This document shows positions 1-6,677 of a stretch of 9,831 bases of DNA, piece after piece. Each line of letters starts with the position of its first letter. Position 1 is the stretch's first letter. The position numbers and the translations under genes are program-made. The stretch covers positions 1 to 9,831 of the forward strand of contig JACMMD010000528.1 of NCBI GenBank assembly GCA_014379235.1, written 5' to 3'. The DNA comes from Anaerolineae bacterium (GTDB taxonomy: Bacteria > Chloroflexota > Anaerolineae > Aggregatilineales > Phototrophicaceae). A model generated the notes under the pieces. The model had not been told where the DNA came from, did not search any database, and worked only from the letters and a program-made list of their open reading frames with translations.

Positions 1-112
1 CGGCTGCATCTAGCGCGGTGTTCTGGGCAAGTGCGAGATTGAAAATACTGAACGCAATGACACCGAGAAGCATGGACATCGATAGAGCTTTGAGGAATGC
101 GAAAGGCTTCAT
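1..112 (-). CDS. N-terminus of a secreted protein of unknown function (partial)
   Basis: Only the first 37 codons lie in the window; the gene runs off the left edge. The start (ATG at 112-110) overlaps the stop of the GSDH-fold gene in an ATGA arrangement, which suggests translational coupling and a shared transcript. The N-terminus is a textbook Sec signal peptide: positive charges at Lys2 and Lys8, a hydrophobic core at about residues 14-27, and an Ala-Leu-Ala cleavage site followed by Gln-Asn-Thr, so cleavage is expected after residue 29. The mature protein would be exported or cell-surface. No domain can be recognised from the eight mature residues visible, so no function is proposed. Coming after a membrane-anchored propeller protein, it may belong to the same extracytoplasmic function. 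Confidence 0.7.
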   Translation of the reverse strand, partial: MKPFAFLKALSMSMLLGVIAFSIFNLALAQNTALDAA

Positions 113-1389
113 CGTGTTTCTTCACCCAGCTCAAACCGATAGATACCGCCGCCGAAATCGACCAGATACAACTCTCCCGCGTCGTCTTCGCCAAATGAGC
201 TGATCTGATAATCGGTATCCATAAGGAGCGCTGACTGCCACACGCCAGATGCGTCGCGGTAGGCTGCCCATACTTTGCCCGAACAATAGTCACCATAAGT
301 ATAGACGCCGGATAGGTTTGGCAGCAGCGACCCACGATACATATAACCGCCGATGATGGCGCATGCGTCGTCATCATGCGGATATTCCAGCACGGGCATG
401 ACCGCATTGGCAGGTGCCGGGTTCGAGTTGATTTCGCCAAATAGTACAGAATTCCCTTCGTAGTAGCTCCAACCGAAGGTTTGTCCGGCGGGGCTGTCCG
501 CTGCTAAGAAGTCTACTTCTTCCCAGTTGGCCGCGCCGACGTCTCCGAGATAGAGGTCGCCCGTTGAACGATCAAAGCTGAAACGCCACGGATTATGCAG
601 CCCGTAGACCCAAACTTCTGGCAGTCCGGCGCTGCTGACAAACGGATTGCTCGCCGGGATGCTGTAGGGTTCAGCGCTCTGGCTGTTTACATCCAGTCGC
701 AAGATCGTGCCACGCATGGAGTTCGGGAGCAGACCCGCACCCAGATCGGTGAGGCCACTATCGCCGAGGCTGTAGTAAAGAAGGCCATCGGGGCCAAAGG
801 TGATGTGCCTCGCGCCATTGCTCAACTGTGGAATCCCTTCGGACGTGACAGGTGGCGCTCCAAGATCGAAGGCTGCTATAAGTTGTCGGCTTGACCAATC
901 CACGAGATTAGGGTCGTCGGAAACATGATAGCGCGCTAACGCGGCTTTGCCATCGAGATCGGTGTAGGCAGTGTATAAAAAGCCATTGTTCGCGTAGTCA
1001 GGATCAAATGCGACGCTTTGAAGACCGCTTTGCGCTTCTGGACGTTGAAAGGTATCCGGGTGAAGCTGACCAGAGATGTTCAAAAACGGGACGGTTTGCA
1101 GCGCGCCGTTCTCGAAAACGTAAATATCGCCTAACTTGCTGACGATGAACAGGCGGTTGGTGGCATCGCCCGCGTGGGTCACGAAGACAGGCTGACGTAT
1201 GCCGCTTACAACCTGAGTCAAGCGTACCTGCGTGGGATCTGGCGGGGCGGAACGGGTATTTGTGACGAGGATGGCGAATGCGAAAATCGCAATAATCACG
1301 ATTGCTAGCACTACCGCCACCGCCGCGATGACCGCTACTGCGGCGGCCACCGAAATGATGATTGCGAGTTGTTCGGAATCGTCATTCAT
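109..1389 (-). CDS. Membrane-anchored glucose/sorbosone dehydrogenase-fold (PQQ-type beta-propeller) protein
   Basis: A 426-residue protein of the GSDH family (PF07995; soluble PQQ glucose dehydrogenase, aldose sugar dehydrogenase YliI). Family characters run in order: FGPDGLLYYSLGD at about 198-210, YGLHNPWRFSFDRSTGDLYLGDVG at 262-285 (family consensus GLRNPWRFSFD), WEEVDF at 289-294, and GGYMYRG...GVYTYGDYCSGKVW at 348-374. The N-terminus is a 35-residue Ala/Val/Ile-only hydrophobic stretch (8-42) that would tether the propeller outside the membrane. Characterised relatives oxidise sugars with PQQ. Here, however, an ungapped comparison places Asn191 where soluble GDH has its catalytic His144, and His265 where it has PQQ-contacting Arg228. 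Activity is therefore uncertain and the protein may be a non-catalytic or differently acting propeller. The gene starts 9 nt after the hydrolase stop, with only a weak SD (AGG) upstream, and its stop overlaps the next start. Confidence 0.85.
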   Translation of the reverse strand: MNDDSEQLAIIISVAAAVAVIAAVAVVLAIVIIAIFAFAILVTNTRSAPPDPTQVRLTQVVSGIRQPVFVTHAGDATNRLFIVSKLGDIYVFENGALQTVPFLNISGQLHPDTFQRPEAQSGLQSVAFDPDYANNGFLYTAYTDLDGKAALARYHVSDDPNLVDWSSRQLIAAFDLGAPPVTSEGIPQLSNGARHITFGPDGLLYYSLGDSGLTDLGAGLLPNSMRGTILRLDVNSQSAEPYSIPASNPFVSSAGLPEVWVYGLHNPWRFSFDRSTGDLYLGDVGAANWEEVDFLAADSPAGQTFGWSYYEGNSVLFGEINSNPAPANAVMPVLEYPHDDDACAIIGGYMYRGSLLPNLSGVYTYGDYCSGKVWAAYRDASGVWQSALLMDTDYQISSFGEDDAGELYLVDFGGGIYRFELGEETR

Positions 1390-1398
1390 GCGGCTAAC

Positions 1399-2172
1399 CT
1401 AGTGCTTGAAAAAGTGATCGACAATACGAACTGAATCGTGCAGGCGGTCAAGATAACTGTAATGCCCCGCGCCTTCGAATACAACCAAGCCAGCGTCGGG
1501 GATAGTTTTTTCGAGTAACTGTCCGTGCCACAGCGGGGTATCCATATCTTGATCTCCCCACAACAGCAGCGTTGAAACTGACACTCGCGCCGCGTAGGGC
1601 AGCAAATCCTCGTTGACAACTTTCACGAACGTCTCGCGCAGCGGGCCGGCGTTCTTATAGTCATTGGAAGCGTAACGGTCACGATACCAGCTTCCGAGAT
1701 CGTCGGCAAGGCTGTTCAGGCGTAGCGCTTGCAGACCGGAACGCGCCGCTCGATAGGTGGTTTGTCGAACGCGACCAATCAGTGAGGCTTGGCCACGAAT
1801 GCCTGCGCTGTCCGCCAAGACCATTTTGATGAAGCGCGGCGAATGTTCAGCGCCGAGTACCAATCCCAACCGTCCGCCGAACGAATGCCCGAACAGGTGA
1901 GCGCGCTCTAGCTCGTGAGCGTCCATATACGCCAGCACGAATTTCACATAGTCATTTACAGACCACGCCGCAGGCGGGAGATCGCTTTCGCCAAAACCGG
2001 GAAGGTCAGGCACGTAGACGCGGTAGCCAAGCGGCGCGAGTTTTTCGGCCAATGGCATGACGAGGCTGCTGTTCGCTCCCCAACCGTGCAGCGCCAACAG
2101 CGGAAGCCCTTCACCGATAATACGCTGCGTGATTTTCAGGTTGTTGATGATTACGGTACTGGTGGCGATCAT
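1399..2172 (-). CDS. Alpha/beta hydrolase
   Basis: A 257-residue single-domain alpha/beta hydrolase, close to the usual family length. All expected elements are visible: oxyanion-hole motif HGWG at 29-32, the PDLPGFGESD loop at 55-64, nucleophile elbow GHSFGG at 95-100 with Ser97, an acid after strand 6 in LLWGDQDMDTP (Asp209 most likely, by the GxxD pattern), and the catalytic His237 in GAGHYSY. There is no signal peptide, so it should be cytoplasmic. A lid-like helical insert lies at about 125-195. The set resembles MhpC/BphD/proline-iminopeptidase-type enzymes, but the substrate cannot be read from the sequence. The start overlaps the stop of the MurA-like gene by ATGA, so the two are probably coupled. 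Confidence 0.9.
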   Translation of the reverse strand: MIATSTVIINNLKITQRIIGEGLPLLALHGWGANSSLVMPLAEKLAPLGYRVYVPDLPGFGESDLPPAAWSVNDYVKFVLAYMDAHELERAHLFGHSFGGRLGLVLGAEHSPRFIKMVLADSAGIRGQASLIGRVRQTTYRAARSGLQALRLNSLADDLGSWYRDRYASNDYKNAGPLRETFVKVVNEDLLPYAARVSVSTLLLWGDQDMDTPLWHGQLLEKTIPDAGLVVFEGAGHYSYLDRLHDSVRIVDHFFKH

Positions 2173-3431
2173 TCGATGGTGATACGCGCCCCTAGCGCTT
2201 TTAGCTTGCCGAGAACGCCCGCGAAGGTGTGGTCGAGCGCCTGCGCGTTGTCGATAAGCGATTCGCCGTTGGCGACCAGCGCGGCGGCCAACATCCCTAA
2301 GCCAGCGCGAACGTCCGGCGAGTCCATATAGGTCGCGTTGAGCGGTGTCGGGCCGACTACGATAGCGCGATGCGGGTCACAGAGAACGATCTGCGCGCCC
2401 ATGCTCTTGAGCTTGTCCACAAACAGCAGGCGGTTCGGGAACATCTTCTCGTGAATCAGCGATGTTCCCCGCGCTTGCGTTGCTGCAACGGTAGCGACAG
2501 CCACTAAGTCCGACGGAAAGCCGGGCCACGGCGCGGTTTCAATCGAGGAGTCGGCGTCCTCTTCACGGTTTGAAACCGATAAGGCTTCATGCTTGGGCAC
2601 AAAGATTTCGGCCTCATCGAGGTCTAGCTGGATGCCGAGTCGTTGGTAAATCTTGGCGATCATGCGGAGATCGGTCAGGCGAATGCCGTCGATCTGGGCG
2701 CGTCCGCCGCTCATGGCCGCGATGGCCGCCACACTGGCCGCTTCGATATGGTCAGGGCCGATGGACACATCCACGCCATTCAATGTGGATGCGCCAAAGA
2801 CGCGCAGCACATTCGAGGCGATGCCTTCGATTACAGCGCCCATTGCCGTGAGCATATGCGCCAACTCCTGCACATGCGGCTCACTCGCGGCGTTATGAAT
2901 GATGGTCTCTTTGCCAAGACAGGTCGCCAGCATCATCAAGATGGCCGTCGCCGTGACGCTGGCTTGCGTCAATAAAACCTCTTTGCGCTCCCACGTCGCT
3001 GCTTTGCACTCGACGGCGTTACTGGTGGTCACGATGTCGATGCCCACATCGCGCAGTGCTTCGAGATGGGTGCGGATGCGGCTGAGAGGGAAGTCGATTT
3101 CGAGGCGGGCGTGTTGGCGACGGATGAGCAGCGGCGCGAGAAATAGAATGACACCCACTGAGCCGCCTGTTTCTTCGTGGGTGAGGACGCGGCGGGCAAT
3201 TTGAGGCGTTTCGACGCGCAGGGTTTCGCGCTCTTGCCACGACACTTGCGCGCCGAGAGACTCAGCCACCGCCAACATGCGCTCCATGCTGATCGTGCGC
3301 GGGATGTGGCGCAGCGTCACTGGCTGATCGGTCAGCAACGCGGCGGCCAACAGCGCGATGGCGGCGTTGGCGTTGCCCGATGGGGTATAAGTGCCGTTGA
3401 GCGGCTGACGGCCTTCAACTCGAATACGCAT
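2169..3431 (-). CDS. MurA-like enolpyruvyltransferase-fold protein (UDP-GlcNAc 1-carboxyvinyltransferase family), active site diverged
   Basis: A 420-residue protein, the normal MurA length, in the EPSP-synthase fold (PF00275). MurA makes the first committed peptidoglycan precursor from UDP-GlcNAc and phosphoenolpyruvate. Matches to E. coli MurA include VEGRQPLNGTYTPSGN at 5-20, HNAASEPHVQELAHMLTAMGA, GPDHIEA, TAPWPGFPSDL (PTDM Asp305 kept), MFPNRLLFV (Arg331 kept), DVRAG (Arg371 kept) and KLKALGA at the end. Key residues are missing: SGAKN reads SGNAN, so Lys22 is Ala21; the MRAS segment reads GGSV, so Arg91 is lost; and the catalytic loop with Cys115 (PGGCTIGARP) is shortened and has no Cys. 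It is probably a paralogue with a changed or lost reaction, so I withhold the murA symbol. The start at 3431 has AGGAA 8 nt upstream. A reading frame extending 46 codons further would overlap the previous gene and encodes a low-complexity basic stretch. Confidence 0.85.
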   Translation of the reverse strand: MRIRVEGRQPLNGTYTPSGNANAAIALLAAALLTDQPVTLRHIPRTISMERMLAVAESLGAQVSWQERETLRVETPQIARRVLTHEETGGSVGVILFLAPLLIRRQHARLEIDFPLSRIRTHLEALRDVGIDIVTTSNAVECKAATWERKEVLLTQASVTATAILMMLATCLGKETIIHNAASEPHVQELAHMLTAMGAVIEGIASNVLRVFGASTLNGVDVSIGPDHIEAASVAAIAAMSGGRAQIDGIRLTDLRMIAKIYQRLGIQLDLDEAEIFVPKHEALSVSNREEDADSSIETAPWPGFPSDLVAVATVAATQARGTSLIHEKMFPNRLLFVDKLKSMGAQIVLCDPHRAIVVGPTPLNATYMDSPDVRAGLGMLAAALVANGESLIDNAQALDHTFAGVLGKLKALGARITIE

Positions 3432-3439
3432 ACGAAAAG

Positions 3440-3444
3440 TTCCT
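3440..3444 (-). promoter_or_regulatory. Shine-Dalgarno site of the MurA-like gene
   Basis: AGGAA lies 8 nt before the ATG at 3431 and decides the start in favour of this codon over the in-frame upstream start at 3569. The latter would overlap the radical SAM coding end by 88 bp. Confidence 0.7.
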
Positions 3445-3448
3445 GTAA

Positions 3449-3468
3449 CCGGAGATTTCAATCTCCGG
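3449..3468. repeat. Perfect 9-bp inverted repeat (hairpin) between the radical SAM and MurA-like genes
   Basis: Two arms, CCGGAGATT and AATCTCCGG, are perfect complements separated by 2 bases (in RNA more realistically an 8-bp stem with a 4-nt loop). It lies 13 nt past the radical SAM stop and ends 4 nt before the SD of the next gene. No U-run follows on the minus strand, so it is not a classical intrinsic terminator. It may be an RNA processing or stability element, an attenuating structure close to the SD, or a copy of a dispersed palindromic repeat. Confidence 0.75.
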
Positions 3469-3481
3469 CTAGAAAGCAAAG

Positions 3482-5452
3482 TTAGGGCATCAGCGCGACG
3501 TTGGGCACACGATCTCCGCCGCTTTTCTTCTTCCGTTCGCTGATGGGCACGACGGGTGGGCACTCCCACGCAAGATCGTCGGTTTGGGCGCGTATCTTGG
3601 CGAACTTGGGCAGGACACCGCAGGCGAAACAGTCGTCGCGGCAGTCCACGCGGGTTTCCTGTTTGATGCTCATCAAGTAGTCTTCGATCAGGAACTTTTT
3701 ATGCACCGCCACGTCGATATGTTCCCACGGGAAGATTTCTTCGATGCTGCGTTCGCGGTGGGTGTAGAACTGCGGTGACAGTTCCGCCTCATCAAAGGCT
3801 TGTAACCATAACCCGTGAAAATGCTGATCTTGCCACGCATCAAATTTGCAGCCCAACTGCCATGCGCGATGCACGACGCGACACAAGCGGCGATCTCCAC
3901 GAGCGAGGAAGCCCTCGAACTCGCTGGACTCAATGTCGTTCCAGCGCAAGTGCAAACCGTTGCCGCGAAGCTGATCTTTCAGCAGGCGGTGTTTGGCGTT
4001 GATCTTCTCCGGCGTATCCTGCGGCACCCACTGGAACGGCGTATGTGGCTTGGGGATAAAGGTGCTGACACCGACGTTGACGTTGGCTTTGTTGCCGAGA
4101 AGTTTACGCCCTTCTGCCAGCGTTTTTTTGCACAGGTCGATGATGGCCTGCACGTCTTCGAGCGTTTCTTCGGGATGGCCGATCATGAAATAGAACTTGA
4201 TCGTGCGCCAACCGCGAGAGTAAACGGCGCGGGCGGCTTCCAGCACTACATCATCTGAAACAGACTTGTTGATGATGTCGCGCATACGCTCGGTGGCGGC
4301 TTCCGGCGCGAATGTGAAACCACTGCGACGGGTATCTCCGAGCTTGTCCATCAGTTCGGCGCTGGCACTTTCGAGGCGCAGACTTGGCAGGCTCATGCTG
4401 AGGCCGGACTCGCTGAACTCGTCGTGAACGGCCTGCACGAGTTCATGCACCCACACATAATCCGACGACGACAGGCTTAACAGGCTGATTTCCTCGAAGC
4501 CCGTGTTGGCCACGATCTCGCGGATGGTTTCGAGGATTTCTTCAACCGGGCGTTCGCGCACAGGGCGGGTAATCATCCCAGCTTGGCAGAAACGGCAGCC
4601 ACGAGTACAGCCGCGCATGATCTCAATCGGGGCGCGGTTATGCACAGTGTCGATGTTGGGCACAAGGAAGCGTGAGAACGGCTTGGGCAGCACGGGCACG
4701 ATGCGCTTCAAGACTTTACGCGGCGCGTCGGTTGTGTTGCGTTCGATCTCAGCGATTGTGCCATCGTCGTTGTAGGATACGTCGTAAAAGCGCGGCACGT
4801 ACATACCCTGAATTTTGACGACGGCGCGAAGTTGTTCGTCACGGGTCACGGCGCGATTCGCGTTCCGCATATTCTTCAACGTGCGCGCCACTTCAACGAT
4901 GATCTCTTCGCCTTCGCCAATCACGAAGGCGTCGATGAAGTCGGCCATCGGCTCCGGGTTATACACCGAGTGCCCGCCAGCGATGACCAACGGGTAGGTT
5001 TCGTCACGGTCACGGCTGTGAACGGGCAGTCCAGCTAAGTCCAATAGGTTGAGCGTATTCGTGTACAATTGCTCGTAGGGAATGCTGATGCCGAGCAGGT
5101 CGAAATCGCGGATCGCGTGTTTGGTTTCCAGCGAATAGAGCGGGATACCGTCCTCGCGCATGATCTTTTCCATGTCGATCCACGGATTGTAGACGCGCTC
5201 CGCCAGCATGTCGGGCTGCTGGTTCAGTTGATCGTAGAGCAGCATAAGGCCGAGGTTGGACATGCCGAGATCGTAAATATCGGCAAAGGCCAGCGCGACA
5301 CGGAAGTCGATAGCGTCCCAATCTTTGACGACGCTGTTGTATTCGCCGCCGACGTAGCGGCCCGGACGGTCAACGCGCAGTAATACGCGGTCTAGCATCC
5401 GTTCGATTTGTTCCGGCGTTAGGCTTGGGATGCGATCTTGAATGGGGTGCAT
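3482..5452 (-). CDS. TIGR03960-family radical SAM protein with N-terminal B12-binding-like domain
   Basis: A 656-residue protein. The N-terminal half (about 25-260) matches the TIGR03960 pattern: GRYVGGEYNSVVKDW, VALAFADIYDLGMSNLGL, LAERVYNPWIDME, PLYSLET, DFDLLGISIPYEQLYTNTLNLLDLAGLP and VIAGGHSVYNPEPMADFIDAFVIGEGEE. This region resembles a cobalamin-binding domain. The radical SAM core follows, with cluster motif CTRGCRFC (Cys282, Cys286, Cys289) and later FAPEAATERMR and KFYFMIGHPEET. A second CX3CX2C lies near the C-terminus (Cys604, Cys608, Cys611) with Cys631 nearby, suggesting an auxiliary metal site. The substrate of the family is not established to my knowledge. Its usual partner is a DUF2344 protein; a likely DUF2344 end lies at the right edge of this window. 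The start is ATG 5452, with AGGAG 5 nt upstream; an in-frame GTG at 5458 falls inside that SD. It probably heads the left operon. Confidence 0.9.
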   Translation of the reverse strand: MHPIQDRIPSLTPEQIERMLDRVLLRVDRPGRYVGGEYNSVVKDWDAIDFRVALAFADIYDLGMSNLGLMLLYDQLNQQPDMLAERVYNPWIDMEKIMREDGIPLYSLETKHAIRDFDLLGISIPYEQLYTNTLNLLDLAGLPVHSRDRDETYPLVIAGGHSVYNPEPMADFIDAFVIGEGEEIIVEVARTLKNMRNANRAVTRDEQLRAVVKIQGMYVPRFYDVSYNDDGTIAEIERNTTDAPRKVLKRIVPVLPKPFSRFLVPNIDTVHNRAPIEIMRGCTRGCRFCQAGMITRPVRERPVEEILETIREIVANTGFEEISLLSLSSSDYVWVHELVQAVHDEFSESGLSMSLPSLRLESASAELMDKLGDTRRSGFTFAPEAATERMRDIINKSVSDDVVLEAARAVYSRGWRTIKFYFMIGHPEETLEDVQAIIDLCKKTLAEGRKLLGNKANVNVGVSTFIPKPHTPFQWVPQDTPEKINAKHRLLKDQLRGNGLHLRWNDIESSEFEGFLARGDRRLCRVVHRAWQLGCKFDAWQDQHFHGLWLQAFDEAELSPQFYTHRERSIEEIFPWEHIDVAVHKKFLIEDYLMSIKQETRVDCRDDCFACGVLPKFAKIRAQTDDLAWECPPVVPISERKKKSGGDRVPNVALMP

Positions 5453-5457
5453 CTGCA

Positions 5458-5462
5458 CTCCT
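5458..5462 (-). promoter_or_regulatory. Shine-Dalgarno site of the radical SAM gene
   Basis: AGGAG is followed by 5 nt (TGCAG) and then ATG at 5452. The alternative GTG start at 5458 overlaps this site, so the ATG is preferred. Confidence 0.75.
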
Positions 5463-5480
5463 ATTTCTTATTTGCTAAAT

Positions 5481-5508
5481 GTAAGGGCAAGGCATGCCTT
5501 GCCCCTAC
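5481..5508. repeat. 28-bp palindrome in the divergent intergenic region
   Basis: Arms GTAAGGGCAAGGCA and TGCCTTGCCCCTAC pair over 14 bp with a single mismatch and no spacer, centred on GGCATGCC. On the minus-strand RNA the mismatch would be a G-U wobble. It lies between the start of the radical SAM gene and that of the WD40-like gene, so it could sit in the leader of either transcript. GC-rich palindromes of this form, flanked by GTAGGGG-like ends, recur as dispersed intergenic elements in some Chloroflexota and cyanobacteria, from memory and unverified here. An operator or a cruciform/RNA hairpin is the alternative. Confidence 0.75.
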
Positions 5509-5521
5509 CGAAGATTGTTTG

Positions 5522-5527
5522 AGTATA
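5522..5527 (-). promoter_or_regulatory. Possible -10 box for the radical SAM operon
   Basis: On the minus strand the hexamer reads TATACT, one base from the TATAAT consensus, about 70 bp before the start codon. No good -35 box is visible at 16-18 bp. A transcript from here would carry the 28-bp palindrome in its leader. This is weak evidence. Confidence 0.25.
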
Positions 5528-5549
5528 CCGGATAAACAGGGACGTTTGA

Positions 5550-6677
5550 ATGTCCATCATACGTATCATCGGGTTTCTGCTGTTGGCGACGTTGACAAGC
5601 GTGAGCGCCGCGCAAGACACAACGCCGATTATCAACGCCGATAACATCGACCAGTTGGCATCGGTGCTGACGATTAATTTCGCTGACGCGCCGGAAGAAG
5701 CGGGCATCATTCAAAACGGCTGGTTCGTGCTGAACGAGAATGGCACTCATGCGGCGACGATCAATCGGGCGAACGCGCTGGTTATCTGGGACACTGTGAG
5801 CGGTGATTATGTAGATAGTTATGCGCTCACAAGCGCAGATGGCTTGCCCGCGACGGTACTCGATATGGCCTTTGGTAACGTGACCAGTCAAGGTGAGTCG
5901 CACGAACTATTCGTATCGCTGCACAGCGACGGACAAACGTATTCGCTTGGTTACTTCGATATTGCGTCCGGTGAATTCGAAAGCGTCGTCGTTTCAGAGA
6001 GCCAAACAGCTATTCCGGTCAGGGTATGGATCGGCGATCTGCTGACTTACGTCGAGATACAGACTACGACACCGGAGCAGCAGAGCTATATCTTGGGCAG
6101 ACCGACGATTGTGCCGAATCGCGGAATGCTCGGCAATGAGGCCATTAGCCGAACCAGCCCCGATAATGACCCCGATGCCTTTGTACGAATCGGGCGTGTG
6201 CTGCCGCCGTTCGCAGTGACATCGACGGTAGATGGGCTGGTAAAACTCTGGAATTTAGAAACTGGACAAGTCACAGCCACAGCTCAAGTAGATGATGGTC
6301 CGCCTGTGTTCGGGCAGGTGAATGCCAGTGGTTCGCATCTGGTATGGCGCGACCCTGAATCGACGGCGCTGCATGTGCTGGACTTCGAGATGGGCGAAGA
6401 TGCTATCGTGGCACAACTCGGCGGTGAATATTTCCCGGCGCTGCTGCTGACGGACGCGGCAGATGTGGTTATCGCCGTGAACTCAATAAATGCTCAATCT
6501 GAGATTGCGCCGATTGTCATCGCATGGGATGTGGCGACAGGCGAGCGGCGTGTGTTAGGCGAACATCGTTCGTGCAATCGCCAGCCGGATATGGCGCGTC
6601 TGAGCCACAATGGTACGACGCTGGTAATCGGCTGCGATACGGGACTCGACATATGGCGTGTGAGCGTTGAGGAATAG
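5550..6677 (+). CDS. Secreted WD40-like beta-propeller protein, function unknown
   Basis: A 375-residue protein. The N-terminus has a signal peptide with Arg5, a hydrophobic core at about 6-16 and a Val-Ser-Ala / Ala-Gln site, so cleavage is expected after residue 20 or 21. The mature part carries degenerate WD-type blades: ALVIWDTVSGDYVDSY near 76-91, DGLVKLWNLETGQV at 228-241, IVIAWDVATGERRVL at 322-336 and LDIWRVSVEE at the C-terminus. Each has a Trp-Asp/Asn pair followed by an Asp/Glu-x-x-Thr/Ser-Gly turn. Blades between these are poorly conserved. No catalytic motif is visible. Such proteins usually act as extracytoplasmic interaction scaffolds, but no partner is evident. AGGGA lies 8 nt before the ATG. 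The gene is divergent from the radical SAM gene across 97 nt. Confidence 0.8.
   Translation: MSIIRIIGFLLLATLTSVSAAQDTTPIINADNIDQLASVLTINFADAPEEAGIIQNGWFVLNENGTHAATINRANALVIWDTVSGDYVDSYALTSADGLPATVLDMAFGNVTSQGESHELFVSLHSDGQTYSLGYFDIASGEFESVVVSESQTAIPVRVWIGDLLTYVEIQTTTPEQQSYILGRPTIVPNRGMLGNEAISRTSPDNDPDAFVRIGRVLPPFAVTSTVDGLVKLWNLETGQVTATAQVDDGPPVFGQVNASGSHLVWRDPESTALHVLDFEMGEDAIVAQLGGEYFPALLLTDAADVVIAVNSINAQSEIAPIVIAWDVATGERRVLGEHRSCNRQPDMARLSHNGTTLVIGCDTGLDIWRVSVEE

Noticed and set aside
3432..3569. A 46-codon N-terminal extension of the MurA-like gene
   Set aside because: It overlaps the end of the radical SAM gene, crosses the intergenic hairpin, encodes an Arg/Ser-rich stretch unlike MurA, and the start at 3431 has a well-spaced SD.
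3815..4258. A 147-codon plus-strand open frame
   Set aside because: It is antisense to the well-supported radical SAM gene, has no recognisable domain, and arises from that gene's codon use.
5499..5529. A plus-strand promoter for the WD40-like gene (TTGCCC ... TATACC)
   Set aside because: The spacing is 19 bp, the -35 lies in the palindrome, and both boxes are poor matches.
5505..5903. A 132-codon minus-strand open frame spanning the divergent region into the WD40-like gene
   Set aside because: No start context or domain is visible. The plus-strand reading gives a clear signal peptide and WD-type blades.
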